Shown here: piece by piece, positions 47,613 to 58,328 of the stretch
Position numbering within the stretch: the first letter of the stretch is position 1
How the letters are laid out: every line of letters begins with the position of its first letter
From: Dryas octopetala
Taxonomy: Eukaryota > Streptophyta > Magnoliopsida > Rosales > Rosaceae
Direction: 5' to 3'
NCBI GenBank assembly: GCA_963921425.1
Contig: OY992834.1
Span: 10,461,271-10,525,270, forward strand
DNA length: 64,000 bases
Position numbers and translations under genes: made by a program
The notes under the pieces: model-generated
What the model saw: only the letters and a program-made list of their open reading frames with translations
Database searches by the model: none
Told to the model about the DNA's origin: nothing

Positions 47613-48066
47613 GGATCCGTCTGGTTCACGAAATGTTGAGGGAAGTGAATGTAAGATATTCATTATTGTGTTTGGTAATGTTGGGAAAGTAAACAAAGAT
47701 TAATTTTTTATTTTCATTCCCATATTTGGTTTGGACAAAAATAGGAAATAAAAAATTGTCTAGTTTTCTAATTATACTCTTATCTATTAAACAAAGAATA
47801 AAAAAAATGTGAAGAGTTGTTTTGGATAAAATTTGGCATTTTCAAATATTAGCCGGGGCATATTTGTCAAAAAAAAGTGCAATAAATATTTTACAAAGAG
47901 AGAAGAAAACAAAACTCAAGCTAGAAGGAAGGATTCATTTTCCCTCATTTTGGTGCATCAGATCTTCATGAGTCATGAAACCATTTACCTTTCCTGCATT
48001 TATCAAACGTGAGAATGAAATTGATTTTTCATTTTCAAGCCTCCAAAACTTGAATCAAACAAGCCC
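47613..48066. mobile_element. PIF/Harbinger-like (Tourist-type) MITE
   Basis: A 454-bp element flanked by TAA at 47610-47612 and 48067-48069. Imperfect inverted ends are GGATCCGTCTGGTTCACG and, inverted, GGGCTTGTTTGATTCAAG. No coding capacity. Confidence 0.65.
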
Positions 48067-48561
48067 TAAGTCATAAGTTTTAGAACCTCAATTTTAAACG
48101 TTAAACCTCATTTTTAAATCTTACATCATAATTTCACTCTTATAAGTAATGAAAAAAATAAAATGGGCAAATTGGTAATTTTTGACATACCAAAATACAT
48201 GATATTAACAAATAGATTAGACTTATTGATGAAAGTGAGATAAAATTTAAAAACGAAATCTACAATAATTATTATATAATATTGAAATGTTTGAATGGAC
48301 AACGACAAGGTGGAAAGGAATGCTTTATTCAAGCCCATAATTGTTTCTACATTTGGGCCATTATGTTTTGAAGTCCCAATACAAAATTCATTTGCATTAC
48401 AAACAGATATATAAATCAGAAAACATGCCCACTGCCCACTACTGAATAAGAGCAACACAAAGTGGATTTTCATGTTTTATTCAATGAAAAAAAGAAATTA
48501 AAAAACACTAATCCGATCTCACAGTGCACTTGACTGCTCTACTGCTTGGCTTGAATGGCAT

Positions 48562-50043
48562 TTAGGGAGTGTAAGCAGTAAAGACAACCACAGAATTGTG
48601 GCCACCAAAGCCAAATGAGTTTGAGATGGCGACATTGACTTGATGTTTCTTCTTGACGTTGGGGACAGTGTCAATTGTAACAGCAGGCTCCAAGTTGTCT
48701 TGGTTAATAGTTGGATGGAGCCAGCCAGTGTTGATTGCTTTGATGGTTGCTATAGCTTCCAATCCACCAGCAGCCCCAAGACCATGTCCAATCATTGACT
48801 TGGTTCCATTTATCTTCAACTCAGATGTGTCCTTAAAGACCTTTTTGATTGCATTAAACTCAGCCAAGTCCCCTGCTAGAGTGGATGTTGCATGAGCATT
48901 CACATAGTTCACCTCTTGAGGTGAAACTCCAGCATCGTCTAAACTCTTGGTTATGCAAGATGAAACTCCAAGACCATCTGACCTCGGATCTGTCATGTGA
49001 TGAGCATCACAAGTTACGGCACCACCTAAGTACTCTGCAATTATGTTTGCTCCTCTATTCAACGCGCTCTCCAAGCTCTCCATAACCAGTACACCAGAGC
49101 CTTCTCCCATCACGAAACCATCGCGATCCTTGTCCCATGGTCTAGAAGCTCTCTGGGGTTCGCCATTTCTCTGAGACAAGGCGCGGCAAGCAATAAACCC
49201 ACCCACACCAACAGGCATGACTGCGGCCTCAGTGCCACCAACTACCATAATATCTGCTTCACCTCTTCTAATGTGATTTGCAGCTGCATAGAAGCAGTAG
49301 TTTGCAGTGGCACAAGCAGTAGAGATGGAGTAATTGGGTCCCATTAAGCCAGTGTCTATTGCTAACAATGCTGACCCCATATTGGTAATGGAGTAAGGAA
49401 TGAAAAAAGGACTAATCTTTTTATATCCCTTTTGAACAAGAGCTTCAACTCCAGCACTGAAAGCTGTTAGGCCTCCCATGCCTGTACCAACCAACACTCC
49501 AATCCTTGATCTGTCCATAGTTTCAAGGACTTGAGGTCCAAGGTTGGCATCTTCAAGAGCCCTTTTGCCAGCAACCAACCCATATCTCCAGCAATCATCA
49601 AGGCGGCGATCATTCTTCCCATCAATGTAGCCTTTAGAAGAGAAATCACGAATCTGTCCCGCGAATCGAACTGAGAAGCTTGAAGCATCAAATCTGTCTA
49701 TTAGACTGATCCCACTCTCTCCCTCCAGCAGTCTGTTGTAGTATGTATCAATGTCACTTCCAAAAACTGAGACCAGACCCATTCCTGTGATTACAGTTCG
49801 TTTCTTGGGATCTTTTTCTCTTTTGGGAGCAGAAACAGTTGGAGATGCCATGGCCTTGATTCTTCTTCTGCTTTTTGGTGCTGAAGATTTAACAAACCCA
49901 TGTGACTTAGTACCAGCTGAAGTCATATGCATGCTCTCCACTGGCCTAAGCCCATCATACTGTCCCAGAAAAGCTCCATTGCTTCCTGCTTCTCTTGCTC
50001 TAAACAGCACCCCAGAAGAACAAGGACCAGCAATGCCTGCCAT
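48562..50043 (-). CDS. KASI: 3-oxoacyl-ACP synthase I (KAS I), plastid, uninterrupted ORF
   Basis: Beta-ketoacyl-ACP synthase I condenses malonyl-ACP with acyl-ACP and carries chain extension to C16 in the plastid stroma. The frame has 493 codons: a basic Ser-rich transit peptide (about 1-65, with SRRRIKAM before the mature start), then the thiolase-fold domain from KKRTVITGMGLVS (80-92). The Cys-His-His active site is complete, with Cys244 in STACATAN, His384 in NAHATST and His420 in KSMIGHGLGAAGG; FGFGGHN is at 477-483. No intron interrupts the coding sequence. KAS I genes I know of have introns, so this may be a retrogene, but the clade with DRRLDDCWRYG may be intronless generally. No 3' poly-A remnant is seen. 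It is intact and probably functional, and sits between P450 copies I and J. Confidence 0.95.
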   Translation of the reverse strand: MAGIAGPCSSGVLFRAREAGSNGAFLGQYDGLRPVESMHMTSAGTKSHGFVKSSAPKSRRRIKAMASPTVSAPKREKDPKKRTVITGMGLVSVFGSDIDTYYNRLLEGESGISLIDRFDASSFSVRFAGQIRDFSSKGYIDGKNDRRLDDCWRYGLVAGKRALEDANLGPQVLETMDRSRIGVLVGTGMGGLTAFSAGVEALVQKGYKKISPFFIPYSITNMGSALLAIDTGLMGPNYSISTACATANYCFYAAANHIRRGEADIMVVGGTEAAVMPVGVGGFIACRALSQRNGEPQRASRPWDKDRDGFVMGEGSGVLVMESLESALNRGANIIAEYLGGAVTCDAHHMTDPRSDGLGVSSCITKSLDDAGVSPQEVNYVNAHATSTLAGDLAEFNAIKKVFKDTSELKINGTKSMIGHGLGAAGGLEAIATIKAINTGWLHPTINQDNLEPAVTIDTVPNVKKKHQVNVAISNSFGFGGHNSVVVFTAYTP

Positions 50044-51194
50044 GTTTCTCTTCCTCTCTCTACAGCCTCCTTCTAAAATGGGAACGGGCTTTAATTAATA
50101 GATACAGAGGAAAGTGAGAGGGGTTTGGGGTGGTTATAGTGAAGAGAAGGAGGAGAAAACAAAGAGAGAGTTTTGTTTACTTTTGGCTTTGAAATGGGTT
50201 GGAGAGTCCGCCACCTATCTTTTACATTTAGTGAACAAAGTTTGGGCGATGATAGCAAAAACGCATACAGCTTGATTTCATTGTTAGCAGCTTAACTACC
50301 AACAACCACCACTTTTGATTCAAATATTCAATGAGACTTTTGCCTCTGGATGCCTGCTCTTCATTGCTTACCTGTTCTTGCGGTTGTTTATTACAATGTG
50401 TGTTTGGTGTCACAATGTTGAAAAATTGTTGGGTGTTGCCTGCCATGCACAATTGCCAAATCTCCTTTTTTTTTTTTTGGTCGGGTCGAATGGAAATTAA
50501 TTTCATAGAAGAGGGGCAGAAACCCAAAATAACAGCAAACAACGCCTGAGCATCATAGCAGTGTCGGCAGAGAGAAAGCTATTACAACAAAACCAAAACA
50601 AAAAATTATCGTGTGTAAGTATAACCTCATATGATATACTGATGTTATTTATTAGTCATTGAAATTATAACATATGTATAATTATTAATATTAAAACTCT
50701 AAATTATAAACCATAAATCATACCCTTCAAAATTATATGCGTGTTATAATTTGAGTGGACTATTAATATTATATTAACATGTCATGTAGGTGTTACGATC
50801 ACATATAATAATTTTTCATGTAACTGATATTATTTTCAAAATCAGATTGAATTGAAGATTATTAATTTGGTTTTTAAAGGAGTCCATCAATCAGCTCCAA
50901 AACTTTCTTAGAGGAGTCAATGTTGGCCGGGCACACTGGTGCCGACTAAGGACCCTCTGTGTTTTAACACTTTGGACTTAAATTAACCACATGCACCCAC
51001 ATGATCATTTAAATAGCACACATGCATAAAAACCAATAGTCATAAGGATTATTTGGCTTCCTACAATAGTCATATATAGAACATCAAAGTGAACATTTGT
51101 TTTGGTACAATGGCGGGCCAAAGGCCCAGAAAAAGAGAAGAAATTAGATGATAAAGTGAACATTATTTTGCTTCATACATGTATAAGAAACCTA
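50044..51194. other. KAS I upstream region and 3' flank of J
   Basis: The part 50044-50220 is the KAS I leader and promoter, with GA-rich stretches and no obvious TATA box. A T-run at about 50468-50479, followed by AATGGAAATTAATTTCATAGA, looks like the poly-A end of a minus-strand retroposon and marks the left edge of the J/K duplication. From 50480 to the J stop the sequence is nearly the same as 57600-58328. Confidence 0.5.
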
Positions 51195-53810
51195 TCAGGC
51201 TGTCCTAGGAATTGCACGCAGAGGGAGACCTCCATCCATGTGAAGAGTGAACGTGGTCTTATAGGTCACATGTCTTGTTTCATCAGCCAATTTGAAGCGA
51301 AAGAAGCGAAGAAGGGCCATTGACACTATCTTCATCTGCCGGTAAGAAAAGTCCCTCCCTAGGCAAATCCGTGGACCTCCCTGCAAATAGTTCAAGTCAT
51401 GGAACTATTAGTGAGGGTTCTGATAGAATCAGATATGTCATACAGAAAAGAAATTAATATGATACGAACATGAAATGAGACAAATTTGAAAGGCGATTCG
51501 GGCTGGAAAATTCCATTTTTGAGCCATCTTTCGGGTCGGAAATCCTCGGCATCTTTTCCCCAAATGTAAGGCATTCTGCCCATGGCATAGGCCATGTAGT
51601 ACACTGCATCTCCTTTTCTCACTCTAAAGCCATCAGGAAGAATGTCATCTTCCTCTGCACATCTCCCATCCTTGGAGTAAACCAAAAAGACGAAGATATC
51701 AATATTCACAATAAATAATGAATGGTAAAATTCTTTTGTCAAAGAGTCTAATAACATAGATGCTTATGTTACAAGATTGTGAATCTGGACCACACATTCA
51801 GTTAAGAGTCGATGACAAACATTCATAGTCTGGTAAAAAACCATATTCGATAAACCAATATAAAAACCAAGTTATTTGAGTACTTACAATAGGAACTGCA
51901 GGGTATAGCCTCAAGGTCTCTGTTAGTGCTGCATGAAGATAATGCATTTGCTCAAGAGCGGCCTCAGTTATATTGGCCACAAATTCATCAATGTTAGTAG
52001 CTTCATGATCCAGACCAAAAACATCCCTCAATTCTTGTACAACTTTTTCTTGTATTAGAGGGTTCTTGCAGAGCATGTAGAGGAACCATGTGAGTGTGTT
52101 TGCACTGGTATCTTTGCCAGCAATCATAAAACTCAGAATTATATCCCGTAGATATTTATCATTCATTTCCTCTGGATCCTTCTCACTCTCTATTAGAAAC
52201 CTTGATAGTATGTCCTCCTTGTCATTCTTTGAAACATATAAAATAAAAATCAAGATTTCATAAATAAAATTAAATGAAATCATGTAAATTAAGAACACAG
52301 ATGCATTACAAGGTAGAGACACATCCTGCAAGTGGAACCCAAATATATATTGCCAATTTGCCACAAATTAGCAGAGACCACAATGTTTGATTCAAATTGT
52401 TTGTATTTATTTTTTTGTATTTTATTTTATAACTCAAAGTTAATTTTCTAAGACTTAAAAAAAAGGTTAAATGGTCTTTAATTAAAAAACATGATGTAGT
52501 TAAATGAATAATGATATGGAAATTTCATGTCATTGAAGCACTACCCAATTCATTAATCACTCTGTTTATAATAAGGTGGAAACTTAACTCAAAGGAAAAA
52601 AATGAAAGAAGAAATGGTTTTATACTAATATCCCTGAGGTCTGACCCGAGTCTCATTTTGGTTCATAAACCCTATATTTGTCCCAATTTCGTACCTAATC
52701 TATTAACTGTCACTAACAGAGACAGAATGACAGTAAATAAAATGTAAAAATGTGAACTTCACTTACACCATCTTTTTGCTCCTCTAGCAATTTCCTCTTG
52801 CTCCTGATAAGTTGGTGAACAAAATCATCAATGACTTTGACATGCTTTTTAAGGGAGGCCTCAGAACCAATGTTGAGAAATCTCTTCAATTTCCAGGATG
52901 GATCAACATAGCGCCAATAGGTGAAAGCAGTTGAATCATCAAAGGCCTTCATAAATGCGGTCCCTTCTTTGCTTGACCCCTCTAAGCAATTCAATTCTAT
53001 TCCAAACCCAACTTTGAATATGGAATCCAAGGTACATCTCATAAACAGATCCTACAAAATAAATCATATGCAGAAAAATAAATGAATATACAAATAAATA
53101 ACAAGTAATTAATCAAGCAATACTGAACAAGTCTAGGTCCAAACAGTTATTATCTGAAATGTTAGAACTGACATGTCACTTGGTGCTACCGTTACACCAT
53201 AATTTTTCTACTTTTAGAGAATTCAACTAAAAACAGGGACCTATAATATTAGGTGACGTCGAACTCGTTTCAGATTACTTACTTGCACATCAACAACCCG
53301 ATTGGCACCCGAAAACTCAAAAACAGTTTTCACCAGTTTGGCAGCATTTCTTCTGAACACAGAGCAGCTAAAATCTCTAAGAACTCTGGTCGAGAACTCG
53401 AAGCTCGCAAGCTTCCTCTGCTGCCTCCACTTCTCTCCATCAACAGAAAATATCCCTTGCCCAAAAACATCAGACATAGTATCTTGGTTATTCTTACCCT
53501 TGGAGTACTTGGCAAAGTTGGTTTTTAACACATGCTCGATGTTTCGGGTGTCAGTCGTGTACACTTCGCTTTGACCCGGGCCCAGCGCGAGAAGCCGGAC
53601 AGTCGGGTGTTGTTTTGCAACTTCAGTATGGTAGTCATACAACGTGTTGAAGTAGAAGAGCTGGTGGAAGACGGTGCCCTTTACAGGTGGGTAGTTTGGG
53701 TTTCCGATGGCCTTGCCTCTGAAGATTCTAAGTATGAGAAAAGACAAGGCTAGGAAGAGAACGAGTAGTGAAAATGATATGAAGGTGAATAAGATATAGA
53801 GAATACTCAT
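51195..53810 (-). CDS. Cytochrome P450 CYP704A-like, copy J (intact)
   Basis: Five exons at 53283-53810 (176 codons), 52767-53051, 51888-52226, 51470-51670 and 51195-51380 give 512 aa, phase 0 with GT/AG sites. Motifs are AGKDTS, ETLR followed by PAVPI, FRPERW, and the heme loop FHGGPRICLGRD with Cys at about 457. The first residue after the exon junction is Gly rather than the Ala of H and I. Exon 1 has three more codons than in H, around the LALGPGQSE stretch. It differs from K at only a few residues (for example GRD versus GKD after the heme Cys). The predicted role is as for H. Confidence 0.93.
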
Positions 53811-53841
53811 CTTTGCTTGTTAATTGAACAAGGAAAGGCAG

Positions 53842-53854
53842 CAATATATATAGG
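53842..53854 (-). promoter_or_regulatory. TATA box of copy J
   Basis: The minus strand reads CCTATATATATTG about 32-45 bp upstream of the ATG at 53810. The same sequence stands at the same place in K (61514-61526). Confidence 0.5.
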
Positions 53855-54663
53855 AAAATGTTACATTATAGCTTCTAATCTTCTTTTCACATACAAGACT
53901 ACACGTTTAGTTAAGAATTAATATATATACAAATTCACATGCATAGTTTTATTTACTTATATGAAAATGTGGATAATTTTTTCTGATCAGACAATTTGAA
54001 TGTTATATTGTTAATGTATTAATTGAACAATTTATTTGATAGAATTTTGTTTAAATATATGATTTAGGTTTAGTCTGATAATATAATATGTTTGGATAAA
54101 AGAATATATATGTAGTGACGTTAGAGACAGTTTTTATGCCTTAGGTTGCATCTATGAAAGTGAAATGAAGAGACAAAGAAAAATGCTAGCAAACGAACAT
54201 CAACGTTGGTGTATTATATATATTATTCATAATGGAAATTTGGAAGGTGAAATGTCAAGGTCATAGTGCATATTTTCTACTCATGATAGTGGATGTCTAC
54301 TCATGATAGTGGATGATGCAAATTCTTTGTTTTATTTTTCTTGGGGAAAATTAATGCAATCTTCTAGGAGCGTTGATTCAGTAATTCTGTGTTCCTCATA
54401 ACTGATCAGGATCACCCTTCTAGGGATCACATCCAGATATTGAATTATTTGAGAGATCATATTGATCAACGGTTGTGATCTTATTGTATATTGCAATTGA
54501 TTTCTAGGAGAATAGGAGTGAGGGCACATAATCGATCAGCTCTAAAATTTTCTTGGTGATGAAGGGTTGGTAATTTCAGTTCTTGCCCGTTAAGGATTGG
54601 CTCTTTCTTCTAATTCCTTTACTCACTTTCCACTTCATCAAGAATGTGTCAACATTTTCATAA

Positions 54664-57580
54664 GGCTTTTTATCAACTTACTCACCTAAACTTTGACCCG
54701 TTTTTCACTTAACCATCTAATAAATTTTTGACTCGATCGATGTGGCACCTTAATTTAAAACAAATTTCAATGTCAACCTCTGTTAGCTTTTGTCCAATTT
54801 TCCGTCAATTTTTAGCACGTTTTGGGCACGTGACCAATTCCAAGGGGTTTTCGGTCTTTTTCCTGTAAACCCTTTTATCAGATGAGATTTTGCACTTTTT
54901 TATGACTTTATTCAGACATTCAATCAGGAAAACACTCAGAAAAAAATGAGAGAATCTCAATTGTTGGAAGTGCGCTTTAGGGCTAGAGATCCAGGAGGGA
55001 ATCTAGAATTTTCGTCAACAATTCCATCACTTTTCTAGTGCGATAAAGGGAGAGGAGAGTCATGGTCACGTCTAGAATAGAGAATAGACTCAAACATTTT
55101 GGGGACCCTCTCATCTATGGTAAGTGGTTTGAAATCTCTGTGTGATTCCTGTGATTTTTGTCATTGATGGGTATGTGGTGGCGACATTGATGATTTCAAA
55201 GACTTTTTTTTATAGCTTTCTTCCTTTTTATGTGGTCCAGAACATAGGTGTAGTATTATATTGGATTCTAGGGCATGAAAGGGGTTTTTGGCAATGTGTG
55301 TTGCATCCTGGTTTCAGATAGAATTGATAATTAATTTGTTTACATATTGGATACTGCTACTAGATGGTTTGTTTATTATATAAGTTTTGTCCTATTTTCA
55401 GGTGTGTATTGAATAAAGTGTTTTAGAGTTGTTGTTTGTATTGAATGAGTGTATTGACTATGGGGTTTGGTGTATTGAATATAGTATTTTTATCTAGCTT
55501 GTATATAAATATGACTGCCTAGTGGTTTGAATATGCAGCTTCATAAAGTAATGTAAAAATGTTATTAGTGCTTGAATATACTACCTATTTTAGCAACTTA
55601 AATATGCAGCTTAGTGTTTAAATGAACTGTAAAGTGGTTTGAAAATGCAGCTTAGTAACTTACATATGTTATTTAGTGTAATAAATATATATGTGATCAC
55701 ATAATAACAGTGGTGTGTTTTCCTTGTCATTTAGGTGATGGCAAGGAATAAAATTTCGGGTTTCGAGGAAATTTCGACGAAAATTTTGACGAAAATTTCG
55801 AAGATTTTTAAATTTCGACAGAAATTAGACGGAAGCGACGGAAATTACTATCAAAATACGGAAATTTTAAATGAAACTTTACCATATGTTTATTTAACAT
55901 ATTATCTCCCACATTGATAAAAAACATTGAAGAAACCAAATTATATAGTAAGTTTCATGTGATATAAGATAAATATAATGCGCGCTGAAGACAAATACTA
56001 TTAAATAAAATTAGTATAATGAATAAATGAAATTAATATATTCTTTATATTTTATAATCTATACACTAAACCCTATATACTTTATAATCTATACTCTATA
56101 TTGTTTAAGATATAATATAGGATATTAGGGTTTAGGCCCATTAGGATATTTTTAATTATTTTTTACATAAAAATGTATTAGAGTTTAAAAACAACTAAAC
56201 GAAACCCCAAAATGGCCAAACGAAATCCCAAATCATTTTTTGTTCAAATTGCCCAAAAGTCTCAAACTCCAATAAAAAAAGTCTTTTATTGTTTTTTTTT
56301 TCTTTTCTTTTTTTCTCTTTCCTTCCTTATCTCTCCCCGTGGGCTGACCCCCTTTTTCTTTCCTTTGGTTTCATCTTCTCCTTCTTCTTCGCTGATGCAG
56401 TGCGCCTGTGAGTCTGACTTCTTTTTTTTTTTTTTTTCTCTCTCACACAATCACACACTCTTATATTTCTCTCTGCATTTCCATCACCATCCTCACCTTC
56501 ACCCTCATCTCTTTCTCCCTCCTCTCCCCCCCGCCGTCGCTCCCTGCCGCCGAAACCCACCGAATGATGCACAGAAAGTTTGAACCATCTCTTCCTCCAT
56601 CTATCTCTTTCTCCCTCTATCTCTTTCTCCCTCATTTTCCCTATGTCGGCCCCCTGTCGCCGCCCTCTCGATCTCACCCGCCGAAAATTTCGGCGAAATT
56701 ATCACGAAAAATCGAAAATTATACGTTTCGATTTCGACCCTTCCTCAAATCGAAAATTTCGGCGAAATTTTCAAAATTTAAACCCCTGGATGATGGTGAA
56801 GATAACTTTACTATAGAAATTCACTATGGGGGTAAATTTGTAGAGTTAAGTGACCAGAAGAAGATGTATGTGGGGGGGAAAGGTTGTTTGGGCTGATTGG
56901 TTATCCCCTTATCGTATGTCACTATTTGATTTGGATGATATAACTAGGGCCCTTGGTTTTAAGGGTCTTGTAGGCTATTTGATGCAGTACAATCAGCCAA
57001 GGCTTACAAGCGTAAACTTAAAAGAACAAGAACCCTGGAATCTACCAGGAAATTGAGAGAAAACCTCAACAATTAATTTGATAAAATAATAATAGAAATT
57101 ATTCGGCTAGCAATTGTAAAATTGCTTAAGTACGTTTAAAGAAACCCTAGGGCGCAAGCAACCTTATAATTAAGGCCCACGGGTAATTACAAATCCAAAT
57201 AAAATATAAACGAAAATAAATAAAATGTCTGAAAGTTTAAAATGCAGTTTTGAGGCCCTAAACGACCTCAGAAGGCCGAAAAAGCCCATACATCATAGCA
57301 TAGCGATGAGTTTGAGTCTTCTCGCGATTCCCTCGAAACGATATGCATTAGTGTCACTTTCAAAGCCAAACCCTCCGACTAGTAGAAATCATTTCCCAAA
57401 TTTCTTAGGTTTGTAACGATCAAGCTGTTGCATAAACTTTTCCGTCATCCGTTCTGCATCACTATTGGTATAGAGTTCCAGGCAGTCAGGAAGATCATAG
57501 GTGGGTACATGTAGTCAGTGATGGTGTTTTTTATGATATGGTGAGTAGACACTTGCCCCCACACTATGTGCAAAGTTGTT
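54664..57580 (+). mobile_element. Mutator-like (MuDR-type) transposon relic
   Basis: It begins GGCTTTTTATCAACTTAC. A short first exon (55062-55119, MVTSRIENRLKHFGDPLIY) ends at GTAAGT. An intron runs to TTTCCTTGTCATTTAG at 55734, and the next exon resumes in phase. It encodes FTIEIHYGGKF and SLFDLDDITRALGF, the PB1-like N-terminal domain of MuDR transposases (56797-56990). A hAT-like element splits that exon, a G-run near 56874 is one base too long, and unrelated sequence of about 480 bp (57005-57490) interrupts it again before DGVFYDMVSRHLPPHYV. The catalytic domain is missing. Part of the intron survives upstream of K (62265-62396), so the element predates the J/K duplication. Confidence 0.65.
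55742..56788. mobile_element. hAT-like non-autonomous element inside the Mutator relic
   Basis: 1047 bp, the same family as 37498-38579 but in the opposite orientation. Ends are CAAGGAATAAAATTTCGGG and, inverted, CAGGGGTTTAAATTTTG. The 8-bp flanks GGTGATGG and GATGATGG match at seven of eight positions. It lies seven bases inside a transposase exon. The CT-rich middle (about 56290-56660) is the complement of the purine tract in the other copy; open frames there are not genes. Confidence 0.85.
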
Positions 57581-58328
57581 TTTTTTTTTTTTTTGTTTAC
57601 CATGGTTGAATGAAAATTAATTTCATAGAAGAAGGGCAGAAACCCAAAAATAACAGCAAATTAACAAAGCCTGAGCATCATAGCAGTGCCGGTAGAGAGA
57701 AAGCTATTACAACAAAACCAAAACAAAAAATTATCGTGTGTAACTATAACCTCATATGATATACTGATGTTATTTATTAGTCACTGAAATTATAACATAT
57801 GTATAATTATTAATATTATAACCCTAAATCATAAACCATAAATCATACCCTACAAAATTATATGCGTGTTATAATTTGAGTGGACCATTAATATTACATT
57901 AACATGTCATGTAAATGTTACGATCACATATAATAATTTTTCATGTAACTGATATTATTTTCAAAATCAGATTGACTCGAAGAATATTAATTTGGTTTTG
58001 AAAGGAGTCTATCAATCAGCTCCAAAACTTTCTTAGAAGAGTCAATGTTGGCCGGGCACACTGGTGCCGACTAAGGACACTCTGTGTTTCAACACTTTGG
58101 ACTTAAATTGACCACATGCACCCACATGAGCATTTAAATAGCACACATGCATAAAATCCAATAGTCATAAGGATTATTTGGCTTCCTACAATAGTCATAT
58201 ATAGAAGTATAGAACATCAAAGTGAACATTTGTTTTGGTACAATGGCGGGCCAAAGGCCCAGAAAAAGAGAAGAAAACTAGATGATAAAGTGAACATTAT
58301 TTTGCTTCATACATGTATAAGAAACCTA
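57005..58328. other. Interrupting sequence and left part of unit K
   Basis: The part 57005-57490 is foreign to the transposase frame and of unknown family. A T-run lies at about 57578-57594. From 57600 the sequence repeats that upstream of the J stop. No gene is supported. Confidence 0.45.

Larger units (their letters stand above)
50470..55440. repeat. Segmental duplication unit J
   Basis: It matches 57590-62396. The left edge lies at a T-run in both copies. The right part includes about 1.6 kb upstream of the gene. The copies differ by a hAT insertion in the K intron and by about 700 bp present only upstream of J (54612-55316). Confidence 0.88.

Noticed and set aside
56212-56896. Open frames rich in Ser, Phe and Pro
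   Set aside because: They run across the CT-rich interior of a hAT-like element and are the complement of purine-rich sequence in the sister element.
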